A DNA stretch of 55,151 nt from Shewanella surugensis. Its GTDB lineage: Bacteria; Pseudomonadota; Gammaproteobacteria; Enterobacterales; Shewanellaceae. Positions 37,005-45,582 of the stretch are shown piece by piece. The stretch covers positions 1-55,151 of the forward strand of contig NZ_JAKIKS010000025.1 in the NCBI RefSeq assembly GCF_023284005.1, read 5' to 3'. The first letter of the stretch is position 1; each line of letters starts with the position of its first letter. The notes beneath the pieces were generated by a model. It searched no databases. It saw only the letters and a list, made by a program, of their open reading frames with translations, and was not told the origin of the DNA. Made by a program: the position numbers and the translations under genes.

Positions 37005-38096
37005 TTAAGGTGAAAAAGGCCCAGAGATACGACGCATCTTCTGTCTTCCTATGGCAACATTAACCATTTTTATTAAACGTACCCAGACACTTTCTTGTAT
37101 ATAGGGGACATTATACTTTTGACAGACAGATTGGATTTGCGGTTGGATTAATCGATATTGACGCATCGGTAAATTGGGGAATAAATGGTGCTCGATTTGA
37201 TAATTTAAGTACATATGAAGGAAATCAATCCATTCAGCGCCATTGTGATAATTGGCTGAACCTAATATTTGTCTAATGTAATACTCTGAATTTCGATGTT
37301 TATATTGATTTACATTATCAAAACGATATAAGTCAGCTCCTGAGTGATTGGGAACGATGACAATAAACATTTGTATATTATGAAATAATTCAGCAAGGAT
37401 CCGAGCATAAAGCACACTCCATCCAAATCCCGTTGCGATCCACTCACACAAAAAGGGTAGCGCAATAAAATGAAATCCAATATAAGGTAGAAAAAGCTCC
37501 AGCCACATATGACGAGGTGCTTTTTGTTTGATATTGAGAAAATTATAAATATGAATTTTTTGATAACCTTTTAAATAACTCAGTGTGCGAGGGCTGTAGT
37601 AAGTAAATTTCCAGCTTGCTGCAGCAATAATGAGAATAAGCCATTTTATTAAAATAGGTTGCTTCATGCTGGCTAGCCAGTCTAGGTTATTTTCAACTAA
37701 GTCAGGATCTTTATTTTCTCCTGTAAAAGTATGGTGTAAGTAATTATGCTCATAATTCCAAGCGTCAGCTCGTATCCAGTCAAACCAATCTAGATAGCGA
37801 CGGTAACCTTGTGCATAGTGAGAAGAATGAAAACGCCTAGGAATATTTTTTATTCGATTATAGCCACCGTGACCAATGTGATGCATTAAAAGCCATTTAA
37901 CCAGTAAATGCTGGGATAACAATATCCCGCCCATAATCCAGTGGTTAAAGAAGCAGAAACTCAACCCAAGCCAAAAAAGAACGGTTCCGAAGAAGCTGAT
38001 ATAACGCATGTGAAGGTAGTCTTTATAACTTACAGAGGTTTGTGCATGCATCCCTATTTTTTTTATTTCTTTAACAAATTCATCAATATTTTCCAT
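37005..38096 (-). CDS. Membrane fatty acid desaturase
   Basis: A di-iron integral membrane enzyme that introduces a double bond in an acyl chain. 363 residues. All three histidine boxes are present: HHIGH (HxxxH), HNYLHH (HxxHH) and QIEHH (QxxHH). The QxxHH box is typical of front-end and related acyl-lipid desaturases, but no N-terminal cytochrome b5 domain is present. Several membrane segments are seen. An AAGGATAG ribosome-binding site lies upstream. A role in cold adaptation of membranes is plausible for this kind of organism, not shown. Confidence 0.88.
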   Translation of the reverse strand: MENIDEFVKEIKKIGMHAQTSVSYKDYLHMRYISFFGTVLFWLGLSFCFFNHWIMGGILLSQHLLVKWLLMHHIGHGGYNRIKNIPRRFHSSHYAQGYRRYLDWFDWIRADAWNYEHNYLHHTFTGENKDPDLVENNLDWLASMKQPILIKWLILIIAAASWKFTYYSPRTLSYLKGYQKIHIYNFLNIKQKAPRHMWLELFLPYIGFHFIALPFLCEWIATGFGWSVLYARILAELFHNIQMFIVIVPNHSGADLYRFDNVNQYKHRNSEYYIRQILGSANYHNGAEWIDFLHMYLNYQIEHHLFPNLPMRQYRLIQPQIQSVCQKYNVPYIQESVWVRLIKMVNVAIGRQKMRRISGPFSP

Positions 38097-38209
38097 TTAC
38101 TATCCTTATTTTGGATTTGAATTTTTCTCTTAAGCTGCGAAAAATTATAGGTGTTGAAAATGTCCAGAACAGGTGACTTACTAAGCATCGCAGATCAGCA
38201 AGGTTTATA

Positions 38210-38251
38210 TATACCCAAGTGAAACGAAGATGAATGTTTTACTTGGGTATA
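38210..38251. repeat. Palindromic intergenic element
   Basis: Perfect 11-bp arms TATACCCAAGT (38210-38220) and ACTTGGGTATA (38241-38251), 20-nt loop, between the desaturase gene and norR. No T tract follows. It looks like a dispersed palindrome of a type common in Shewanella and Vibrio. Confidence 0.55.
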
Positions 38252-38297
38252 GCTTAGCGTAAAGCCCTTTTTTTACTAGGCGCAATGCGAGTGTTTC

Positions 38298-39905
38298 TTA
38301 AATGGATTTAGTGATGCTGAGTCCTAATCGTTTGGCTAGGCGCACGAGGTTAGCCCTATCGGTTTCAAGGACTCTTGCTGCCGCTGCCCAATTGTAATCA
38401 TGCGCTTTTAGCGTTTGTTTGATGAGCTGAGTTTGGAATGCATTAGTGGCTGATTTCAAAGACTGTTCCGGTAGCGAATAGAAAGGAAAATGTTTGTCGT
38501 CTTGTGGAACCGATAGCGTGGTGTTGTTTTGAGAGTGGATTGTCGAATTGAGGCGATCGTGTTTCGGGAAGGTGATATCACAATACTCAGGTAAAATATG
38601 AATGATGCTTTTATTCCATTGATCTTGTTTTGCTTTTAATGCTGCTCGACTAATTATATGTTCAAGTTCTCTGACATTACCGGGCCAACGGTAAGCCGAT
38701 AGTAATGATAACGCCGCGGGGGTTAAAGTGAGCTGACTGATCCCTAACTTACGTGCGGTGTTTTCGACAAAGTAACCCGCTAACAAATGAATATCGTTGC
38801 CTCTTTCCCGTAGAGGTGGGACTTCGATGGGATAAACACTGAGCCGATGATATAAGTCGGCCCGAAAGCGCCCAGCAGTCACTTCATTTTTTAAATTTCG
38901 ATTAGTGGCCGCGATAACGCGAACATCAACGATTTTGACTTTGTCTTCACCGACGGCTTGTATTTCTCCGCTCTGCAAGGCGCGAAGTAATTTACTTTGT
39001 AAGTTTAAGGGTAACTCTCCAATTTCATCGAGAAATAATGTCCCCCCATCCGCTAGCTGAAACTTGCCTTCACGGCTTTTTTCCGCGCCAGTAAAGGCGC
39101 CTTTACAGTGGCCAAAAAATTCACTTTCAGCAAGGTGTTCGGGTAATGAAGCACAATTTAGCTGGATCATCGGCTTTTTATGTCGATGGGAATGCTGATG
39201 AATGCTCCCCGCGACTAATTCTTTACCTACACCCGTTTCACCTAAAATAAGCACACTATAATGAGACGCTGCAACCAGTTTTATTTCATTTTTGAGTGCT
39301 TGAATACAGGGACTGAGTCCAATTATTTCGCCGCCATCTCGCATTATTGCAGCTTGTGTTAATTCTTGAACTAAGGCGTTTGAGTGTTTTGCTGAATGCT
39401 CTAACTGTTCCAATTTTATGGCTGTTTTCATTGTTGCTGCACTAATTTCGGTGATGATCTCCAGCATTTGGGGATTAATGTGATCAAAGCTATTCGGGGT
39501 TAAACTGTCTAGCGTCACAATACCGAGTAAATGCCCATTATTATAAAGCGGCAGTCCCATACAAGCATGAATAGGCACACCTCCCTCTTGGTTTTGCAGT
39601 AAACCATCATAGGGATCGGGTAAATCACAATTTTGACTAAAGGTGACAGGTTTTGTTGATTGGCTAATGATCTTCAGTCTAGGGTGAGAATGGATATCAA
39701 AACGCCTGCCGAGTGTATCAATCGATAAGCCTTCTATTGCCATCGGCTTGAGTGTGGCATTTTTGTGTTGCAATAATGCAATAGCATCACACTTTATGGT
39801 TTTTCGTATGGTTGATAGTAGCCGAGTGAATCGGTCTTGATTGCTCACACTATTGGCGAGATCGAGTGCTAATGCCAAAATGGCAGAGACTTCAGCTGGA
39901 TTCAT
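38298..39905 (-). CDS. norR: Nitric-oxide-responsive sigma-54 activator NorR
   Basis: A sigma-54 activator sensing NO through a mononuclear iron in its GAF domain. The 535-residue product aligns with E. coli NorR along its length: GAF domain (about 1-170) with LGRRF and HPRL and DPYDGLLQ, AAA+ domain with Walker A GETGVGKE, the loop GAFTGA, Walker B TLFLDEIGELPL, and a Fis-type helix-turn-helix NWAAAARVLETDRANL. It is divergent from nnrS-hmp, whose sigma-54 promoter it is expected to activate. A 30-residue region of low conservation separates AAA+ and the DNA-binding part. Confidence 0.93.
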   Translation of the reverse strand: MNPAEVSAILALALDLANSVSNQDRFTRLLSTIRKTIKCDAIALLQHKNATLKPMAIEGLSIDTLGRRFDIHSHPRLKIISQSTKPVTFSQNCDLPDPYDGLLQNQEGGVPIHACMGLPLYNNGHLLGIVTLDSLTPNSFDHINPQMLEIITEISAATMKTAIKLEQLEHSAKHSNALVQELTQAAIMRDGGEIIGLSPCIQALKNEIKLVAASHYSVLILGETGVGKELVAGSIHQHSHRHKKPMIQLNCASLPEHLAESEFFGHCKGAFTGAEKSREGKFQLADGGTLFLDEIGELPLNLQSKLLRALQSGEIQAVGEDKVKIVDVRVIAATNRNLKNEVTAGRFRADLYHRLSVYPIEVPPLRERGNDIHLLAGYFVENTARKLGISQLTLTPAALSLLSAYRWPGNVRELEHIISRAALKAKQDQWNKSIIHILPEYCDITFPKHDRLNSTIHSQNNTTLSVPQDDKHFPFYSLPEQSLKSATNAFQTQLIKQTLKAHDYNWAAAARVLETDRANLVRLAKRLGLSITKSI

Positions 39906-40024
39906 GTCTTTTTGACTCGATTAGTACTTTTTGATTATTAATTGTATGTCTAAATGACGTAGTCCACAAGTATTAACCCTCTTGTAAGTGATTAATTTAC
40001 TGTTTTTAAAGAGTATTAATTATT

Positions 40025-40041
40025 TGGCACGAAAAGTGCTC
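40025..40041 (+). promoter_or_regulatory. Sigma-54 (-24/-12) promoter of nnrS-hmp
   Basis: TTGGCACGAAAAGTGCTC: GG (40026-40027), ten bases, GC (40038-40039). The -24 element TTGGCACG is perfect, and the -12 element reads GTGC instead of TTGC. The start site is predicted near 40051. I could not pick NorR enhancer sites (GT-N7-AC) with confidence. Confidence 0.8.
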
Positions 40042-40154
40042 TAGCCGTGTAGAGAGTGATAACGATAGTATAAAAATAACCCTGCCACTTTATTAGTGCT
40101 TGAGCTGAAATAGTGAGCATGTATGAGTCATCAAATGTTGTGAGGTAATCATTT

Positions 40155-41399
40155 ATGAGGCCGATTAATTTAACGGAACCCATGCCAACAGAAAAAACGG
40201 GGTATCAACCTCAGCGAGCGGCTGTTTGGATGTTGGCTTTTAGACCCTTTTTTTTAGGTGGCAGTATTCTTGCGTTGTTGAGTATTAGCTATTGGAGTTT
40301 ATTGCTCGGCGGTCAGGTTTCTTGGCCACTAAACATCCCCGCGATGGTATGGCATGCCCATGAAATGATGTTTGGTTTTGCCTCTGTAATTGCGATGGGG
40401 TTTTTATTAACGGCGGCGCAAACATGGACGGGCGTTCCGAGCATTTCAAAGGGGTCATTAATGATGTTAACCAGTTTATGGTTAATCGCACGCGTCATGT
40501 TTTTTGTTAAATTGCCCATGATTAGTCCTATCGGGGCGGATTTAAACTTATATTTAGTGATTTTATTTCAGGGAGCTTGGTGGGGTGGGGGGATTTTGAC
40601 GCTGAGCAGAATGTTAGTGAAGGCCAGAAATAAGCAAAACTATCCCTTTATTGGGATCCTGACGATTCTTTTTGGTTTTAATATGCTGTTTTTATATTTA
40701 GTGAGCGAGCAGCAGAGCGTTCTAGCACTTAAGGTTTGCGATGCGAGTGTATTCGCTTTTACTTTGCTTATAGGGATTGTCGCAGGTCGTGTGATCCCTT
40801 TTTTTACCGCAAGAGGGCTATTACTTTCTGAGCAAGTGAAATGCCCACGATTAGATCGATTGATATGGATTGTTACCCTTGTTGTCATTATCAGCTTTAT
40901 TGGAAAAAGCCTATTTTCAATCGATACCCTTCCAGGTGGGATCATTGCGATATTGGCCTTTTTACATTTACTTCGCAGCGTTTTTTGGTGGCGAAAAGAA
41001 ATTATTAACGTGCCTTTACTCTGGTCATTGCAATTGGCTTATTTTGCTTTAGGTGTCGGTTTAGCTTTTATCGCATTGAGTTTTTTCAATACACATATCT
41101 TTTTTAAAGATGCGTTACATCTTATTACTATTGGATCAATAGGCATGATGATTATGTCTATGATGGCTAGAGTCTCATTAGGACATACAGGGCGGCCATT
41201 AAAGACGCCATATTTTGTAAATTTAGCGTTTGTTTTAATCTTTTGTTCTGCGGTTTCCCGAAGTTTATTGCCGTTATTCATTAACGTCAGTCATGCTTGG
41301 CTGTTAAGTGGAGTGTTATGGAGTTTAGGCTTTATTCTCTTCTTGTTTCATTATTTTCCTATTCTCATCAATAAGCGCATTGATGGGCGGCTGGGTTAG
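40155..41399 (+). CDS. nnrS: NnrS family haem-copper membrane protein
   Basis: A multi-span inner-membrane protein of the NO response, thought to protect metabolism from nitrosative stress. 414 residues. It has the family motifs FRPFFL, MVWHAHEMMFGF, VAGRVIPFFT and SLGHTGRPL, and about twelve hydrophobic segments. A GAGGTAA ribosome-binding site precedes the ATG. It is first in a probable operon with hmp (56-bp gap) behind a sigma-54 promoter, with norR divergent. Its biochemical activity is not established in the family. Confidence 0.92.
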   Translation: MRPINLTEPMPTEKTGYQPQRAAVWMLAFRPFFLGGSILALLSISYWSLLLGGQVSWPLNIPAMVWHAHEMMFGFASVIAMGFLLTAAQTWTGVPSISKGSLMMLTSLWLIARVMFFVKLPMISPIGADLNLYLVILFQGAWWGGGILTLSRMLVKARNKQNYPFIGILTILFGFNMLFLYLVSEQQSVLALKVCDASVFAFTLLIGIVAGRVIPFFTARGLLLSEQVKCPRLDRLIWIVTLVVIISFIGKSLFSIDTLPGGIIAILAFLHLLRSVFWWRKEIINVPLLWSLQLAYFALGVGLAFIALSFFNTHIFFKDALHLITIGSIGMMIMSMMARVSLGHTGRPLKTPYFVNLAFVLIFCSAVSRSLLPLFINVSHAWLLSGVLWSLGFILFLFHYFPILINKRIDGRLG

Positions 41400-41455
41400 C
41401 CACCTCAGCTTAAGTTAGGTTATTAATCTTTATTTACTGATATTTGGAATAAAAT

Positions 41456-42658
41456 ATGTTGTCTGAAAATACGATTAAAATTGTTAAAAGCACGGTACCA
41501 TTATTGGTCAATGCGGGAACGGGAGTAACGGAATACTTTTATAATAGAATGTTTACCCATAACCCAGAGCTTAAAGATATTTTTAATATGGGGAATCAAG
41601 AAACAGGCAAACAACCTTTTGCATTATTTAATGCGTTGGCGGCTTTTGCGCAACATATTGATAATTTAGACGTATTAAAATCAGCCTTGAGTCGTATTTC
41701 TCATAAGCATACCAGTTTAAATATTTTACCTGAACATTACCCTATAGTGGGTTTGCATCTTATTGAAACCTTAAGGGAGCTGCTACCCGATGCGTTTACG
41801 CCTGAAGTTGAACAGGCTTGGACAGAAGCTTATGCTCTATTAGCGGATCTTTGTATCACCCAAGAGCATGGACTGTACCAACAAAATGCGGAAAAACAAG
41901 GCGGCTGGTTAGGAGCGAGAGGCTTTATTATTAGTCAAAAGCAACCTGAATCTGAGCAGGTGACGAGTTTTACGTTAACGCCTAAAGATGGGGGCCAAGT
42001 GGCTGAACATATACCAGGCCAATACTTAGGCATTAAAGTCAAACCTACCGATGCGGAATATATGGAAATACGTCAGTATTCTATTTCGGACAAAGTCCAG
42101 ACGGATAGTTATCGCATTAGTATTAAAAAAGAATGCAATGAGCCACAGGGTATTGTGTCCAATTATTTACATTCATTATCCGAGGGGAGCGAAGTGGATA
42201 TTTTTCCTCCTGCTGGAGATTTTTACTTACAGTTTAACGATAAACCCGTTGTATTGATCAGCGCTGGAGTCGGGCTGACGCCGATGATGTCAATGTTAGA
42301 AACCTTAGTAGAAGCACCGTTATTACATTCTGTGCACTATCTTCATGCATGTGAAAATAATCAGCAACATTCTTTTGCAAAGCGCGTAAATGCATTATGT
42401 GCTACCCATGATAAGGTGGATGCGTACACTTGGTATAATAAAGAAGTAATAGAGACAGGCATTGTAGATGATCGGACAATGTTTACTGGGTTAATGGAGC
42501 TTTCTCATATTAAAGCTCAACTTCCTATCGAAGAGGGAGATTATTATGTGTGTGGCCCGAATGCTTTTATGAGCTTTATTAAGAAACAATTATTGTTATT
42601 AGGCGTTGATCATTCACGTATTCATTACGAGGTATTTGGACCACACGAAGCACTTTGA
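41456..42658 (+). CDS. hmp: Flavohaemoglobin, nitric oxide dioxygenase
   Basis: Converts NO and O2 to nitrate using NADPH. 400 residues. The globin domain (1-140) has NAGTGVTEYFYNRMF with the distal Tyr, KQPFALFNALAAFA, and the proximal His in SHKHTSL. The FAD domain has RQYSIS and GIVSNYLH; the NAD domain has ISAGVGLTPMMSML and YVCGPNAFM, ending in YEVFGPH. All standard Hmp motifs are present. It is downstream of nnrS and ends at a strong terminator. Confidence 0.96.
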   Translation: MLSENTIKIVKSTVPLLVNAGTGVTEYFYNRMFTHNPELKDIFNMGNQETGKQPFALFNALAAFAQHIDNLDVLKSALSRISHKHTSLNILPEHYPIVGLHLIETLRELLPDAFTPEVEQAWTEAYALLADLCITQEHGLYQQNAEKQGGWLGARGFIISQKQPESEQVTSFTLTPKDGGQVAEHIPGQYLGIKVKPTDAEYMEIRQYSISDKVQTDSYRISIKKECNEPQGIVSNYLHSLSEGSEVDIFPPAGDFYLQFNDKPVVLISAGVGLTPMMSMLETLVEAPLLHSVHYLHACENNQQHSFAKRVNALCATHDKVDAYTWYNKEVIETGIVDDRTMFTGLMELSHIKAQLPIEEGDYYVCGPNAFMSFIKKQLLLLGVDHSRIHYEVFGPHEAL

Positions 42659-42681
42659 TGTTGTTAGCATGAGGTCGTATT

Positions 42682-42705
42682 AAAGCCCACATTGGTGGGC
42701 TTTTT
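42682..42705 (+). terminator. Rho-independent terminator of hmp
   Basis: Stem AAAGCCCAC (42682-42690) and GTGGGCTTT (42695-42703), loop ATTG, then T residues. Confidence 0.9.
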
Positions 42706-42798
42706 GTTGGGAATGCTAATATTTTGTTTTTCAAATCAACGTCCATCATTGAAATAGTCTAATCTTACATAATAAATTCCGTTTAAGTGAATAAATTT

Positions 42799-43392
42799 AT
42801 GTGGATTAAGGACGATATTTTTCAAGGTGAAGTTGTTAGTTTAGAGTCCTTAAAACTTGCACATACTGATGATTTAAGGAAGGTTGCTGAAGATGGAGAT
42901 GCATGGCAGTTGTGGTTTACGACGCTACCTAAACCCGATGAAATTGAAGGATATGTCAAAACGGCATTGAAAAATAAGGATAGAGGGGAGCTTACTTATG
43001 TGGTGCGATCTAAATTTAATTATCAAGTTATTGGCACAACCCGTTATTATAATGTTGATGAAATGAATCGACGGGTGACTATTGGCTTTACTTGGTACGG
43101 AAGCTCCGTAAGAAGGACACCAGTTAACACTGAATGTAAGTGGCTTCTATTAAGTAATATGTTTGAAAACTATCAGGCAATTGCCGTTGAGTTTAAAACG
43201 CATTATTTTAATCCAGATTCTCGCAAAGCGATTGAACGTTTAGGCGCTAAACAAGATAGTATTTTGCGTAGTCATAAAATTATGCCCGACGGTTCATTAC
43301 GCGATACCGTGGTTTATTCTATTATTGCCAGTGAATGGCCTGCGGTTAAATGTAATTTGCGCAGTAAAATGCATCTGCCGCATCCTAGTTGA
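42799..43392 (+). CDS. GNAT-family N-acetyltransferase
   Basis: 197 residues from the ATG at 42799 (a GTG at 42787 is also in frame and would add four). It has the pattern of RimJ/RimL-like acetyltransferases: the start FQGEVVSLESLKLAHTDDL, VIGTTRYYNVDEMNRRVTIGFTWYG, then CKWLLLSNMFE and VEFKTHYFNPDSRKAIERLGA. The target is unknown. Single gene between hmp and the symporter gene. Confidence 0.82.
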   Translation: MWIKDDIFQGEVVSLESLKLAHTDDLRKVAEDGDAWQLWFTTLPKPDEIEGYVKTALKNKDRGELTYVVRSKFNYQVIGTTRYYNVDEMNRRVTIGFTWYGSSVRRTPVNTECKWLLLSNMFENYQAIAVEFKTHYFNPDSRKAIERLGAKQDSILRSHKIMPDGSLRDTVVYSIIASEWPAVKCNLRSKMHLPHPS

Positions 43393-43496
43393 TATTTCGA
43401 TGATTGAAAGTATTAATATCTTGATCTTTTTGGAGTTAACAATCGATTCAATCAGCTCTTCAATAAGGGCCCATAAAGAATAAGTAAAGGTTGGCT

Positions 43497-44966
43497 ATGC
43501 AGATATTAGACACAATATTGCAAATGTTATTAACGCTGGTTTGGGATTATTTTCTTATTTATATCTTACTGATTATTGGTGTATATTTTACCATCAAGAT
43601 CAGGTTTTCACAATTTACCCATTTAAAACACATGCTTTCTTTACTCATGGAGCATACTGGCACAAAAGAAGAAAGCAAAAAACGTATTTCTTCTTTTGGT
43701 GCTTTTGCGGTGACATCGGCATCGAGAGTGGGATCGGGAAATATTGCTGGAGTAGGAGTGGCCATTTATTTAGGCGGCCCCGGTGCGGTTTTTTGGATGT
43801 GGATTATTGCCCTCATCGGTACGGCTTCATGTTTAATCGAAAATACGCTGGCACAAGCTTATAAAAATAATACGCAGGAAGGGAGTTTTAGAGGTGGACC
43901 TGCTTTTTACATTGCTCAAGGATTGAAATCTAAAAAATTAGCGCTGCTTTTTTCGGTGTTAATGATCATCTCTTATGGGCTAGTGTTTAATTCGGTGCAG
44001 GCGAATACGATTGCACATGCCATGAACACGGCTTTTTCTGTTTCTAATCTTAATATTGCCATCGATTTAGCGATATTTACCTTGTTAATTATTTTTGGTG
44101 GATTAAAAAGAGTGGTGAAAGCCTCTGAAGTGTTATTTCCACTTATGGCTATTTTATATCTTTTGACCGCGTTGATTATTGTTGTGATGAATATCTCAGA
44201 GGTTATTCCTGTTTTCAGCTTAATTATTGGGGAGGCACTCGGATTGAAAGAAGCAACGACAGGTGCCTTTGGTGTGATGGTGATGCAAGGGATTAAGCGA
44301 GGGTTATTCTCTAATGAAGCGGGGATGGGCTCGACACCCAATGCAGGGGCTGCGGCTTATGTTTCTCATCCCGTAAAACAAGGATATATTCAATCTTTGG
44401 GTGTGTTAGTTGATACACTGTTGATCTCCAGTGCGACGGCCTTTATTATTTTATTGCCGCAGATTAATTTACCTGCATCAGGAACAACGGGCGTTGCGTC
44501 AGTGCATTTATCGATGAATATGGTTTTTGGTGAATTTGGTGGTTATTGTCTGGCTATTTTAGTGATGATTTTTTCTTATAGCTCTATTTTAGGTAATTAT
44601 TTTTACGGTGAAATGAATATCAAGTACATGACGGATTCTAAGTGGATTTTAAATGGATTCAGATGCGCTGTTATTGTAATGTTACTTTATGGTTCCTTGG
44701 CTGCGATTGGCTTTGTCTGGGATTTAGCCGATCTTTTTATGGGCTTATTGGCACTTGTTAATATTTCAGCAATTTTTTTATTAAGACATGTCGCATTGGC
44801 ATTAGTTAAAGATTACATGCAACAATTGGCCAAAGGTAAAGACCCCATTTTTCATCGAAACAGTATTCCTGAATTGGAGGACGTTGAATGTTGGGGAGAT
44901 GCTGAATATCGAGTGTTCCAAAGAGAGTTGAAATGCCGAGAAAACAACAAAAAATTAGATACTTAA
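43497..44966 (+). CDS. Sodium:alanine symporter family (AGCS)
   Basis: An inner-membrane Na+-coupled importer of alanine or glycine. The ATG at 43497 has an AAAGG site upstream; a TTG at 43491 is in frame. 489 residues. It has the family signature GSGNIAGVGVAIYLGGPGAVFWMW, then GPAFYIAQGL, GLFSNEAGMGSTPNAGAAA and about ten membrane segments. It ends in a charged cytoplasmic tail. It converges on the GNAT-like gene with a strong shared hairpin. Confidence 0.92.
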   Translation: MQILDTILQMLLTLVWDYFLIYILLIIGVYFTIKIRFSQFTHLKHMLSLLMEHTGTKEESKKRISSFGAFAVTSASRVGSGNIAGVGVAIYLGGPGAVFWMWIIALIGTASCLIENTLAQAYKNNTQEGSFRGGPAFYIAQGLKSKKLALLFSVLMIISYGLVFNSVQANTIAHAMNTAFSVSNLNIAIDLAIFTLLIIFGGLKRVVKASEVLFPLMAILYLLTALIIVVMNISEVIPVFSLIIGEALGLKEATTGAFGVMVMQGIKRGLFSNEAGMGSTPNAGAAAYVSHPVKQGYIQSLGVLVDTLLISSATAFIILLPQINLPASGTTGVASVHLSMNMVFGEFGGYCLAILVMIFSYSSILGNYFYGEMNIKYMTDSKWILNGFRCAVIVMLLYGSLAAIGFVWDLADLFMGLLALVNISAIFLLRHVALALVKDYMQQLAKGKDPIFHRNSIPELEDVECWGDAEYRVFQRELKCRENNKKLDT

Positions 44967-45001
44967 CACTTAGGGAATATGAACATTATCCCCTAAGTGT
45001 T
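44965..45001. terminator. Bidirectional hairpin between convergent genes
   Basis: Perfect 11-bp arms AACACTTAGGG (44965-44975) and CCCTAAGTGTT (44991-45001), 15-nt loop. It begins in the symporter stop codon and ends 5 nt before the end of the convergent gene. Confidence 0.75.
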
Positions 45002-45006
45002 ATTCA

Positions 45007-45582
45007 TTATGCGGTAGATTTTGCTTTGAAAGTGCGAACGGCATTTTTGAGTGGATCAATAATCCAATATTTATTCATGATCAAGAGTGCTTGTATTGGA
45101 ATGTAGTAACGTTTGGCATAAAAAATACAAACATAATCGGCATTTTTTATTGGACCTTCATATAATTTATTTGGGAATATAATCGATTGTAATTTAGCGA
45201 CCTTAGGATGTTTAGCCCCACTGACAATAAAGCGTTTTTTGCTTTTTATCATGTCCCAAAGCGAGTAGAGAAAAACGACCCCTCGATAAAAATGGCTGAC
45301 TTCATTTTTAACCCATAAACCTCCGGTTTCAATGACATCATCTGCTTGGGAGACAAAAGCGGGTTGATCGTCTGTTTTTGGCACATCTTCAAAATAACGA
45401 ATAGGATGCCGAGTATTGAGGGTATAACCCGCTAACATTTCGCCTTGCTTATTCTTAAAAACCCGCACAATAGAAATACGTTTGAAGTGTTCCACAGAGG
45501 TATGATTACCTGATGCATTGGCATAATGATGCGCATAAGTTTCAAATTCTTCATCTTGGGAGAGCAGGTTTGTTTTTAACAT
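45007..45582 (-). CDS. GNAT-like hypothetical protein paired with a FAD oxidase
   Basis: 191 residues, not firmly recognised. The mixed pattern of a start MLKTNLLSQDEEFETYAHHY, central SIVRVFKNKQGEMLAGYTLNT and EVSHFYRGVVFLYSLWDMI recalls an acyltransferase of the GNAT fold, but no clear acetyl-CoA loop is seen. It overlaps the upstream FAD-oxidase gene by 7 nt, so the two are translationally coupled and probably act together. The substrate and pathway are unknown. No signal peptide. Confidence 0.6.
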   Translation of the reverse strand: MLKTNLLSQDEEFETYAHHYANASGNHTSVEHFKRISIVRVFKNKQGEMLAGYTLNTRHPIRYFEDVPKTDDQPAFVSQADDVIETGGLWVKNEVSHFYRGVVFLYSLWDMIKSKKRFIVSGAKHPKVAKLQSIIFPNKLYEGPIKNADYVCIFYAKRYYIPIQALLIMNKYWIIDPLKNAVRTFKAKSTA

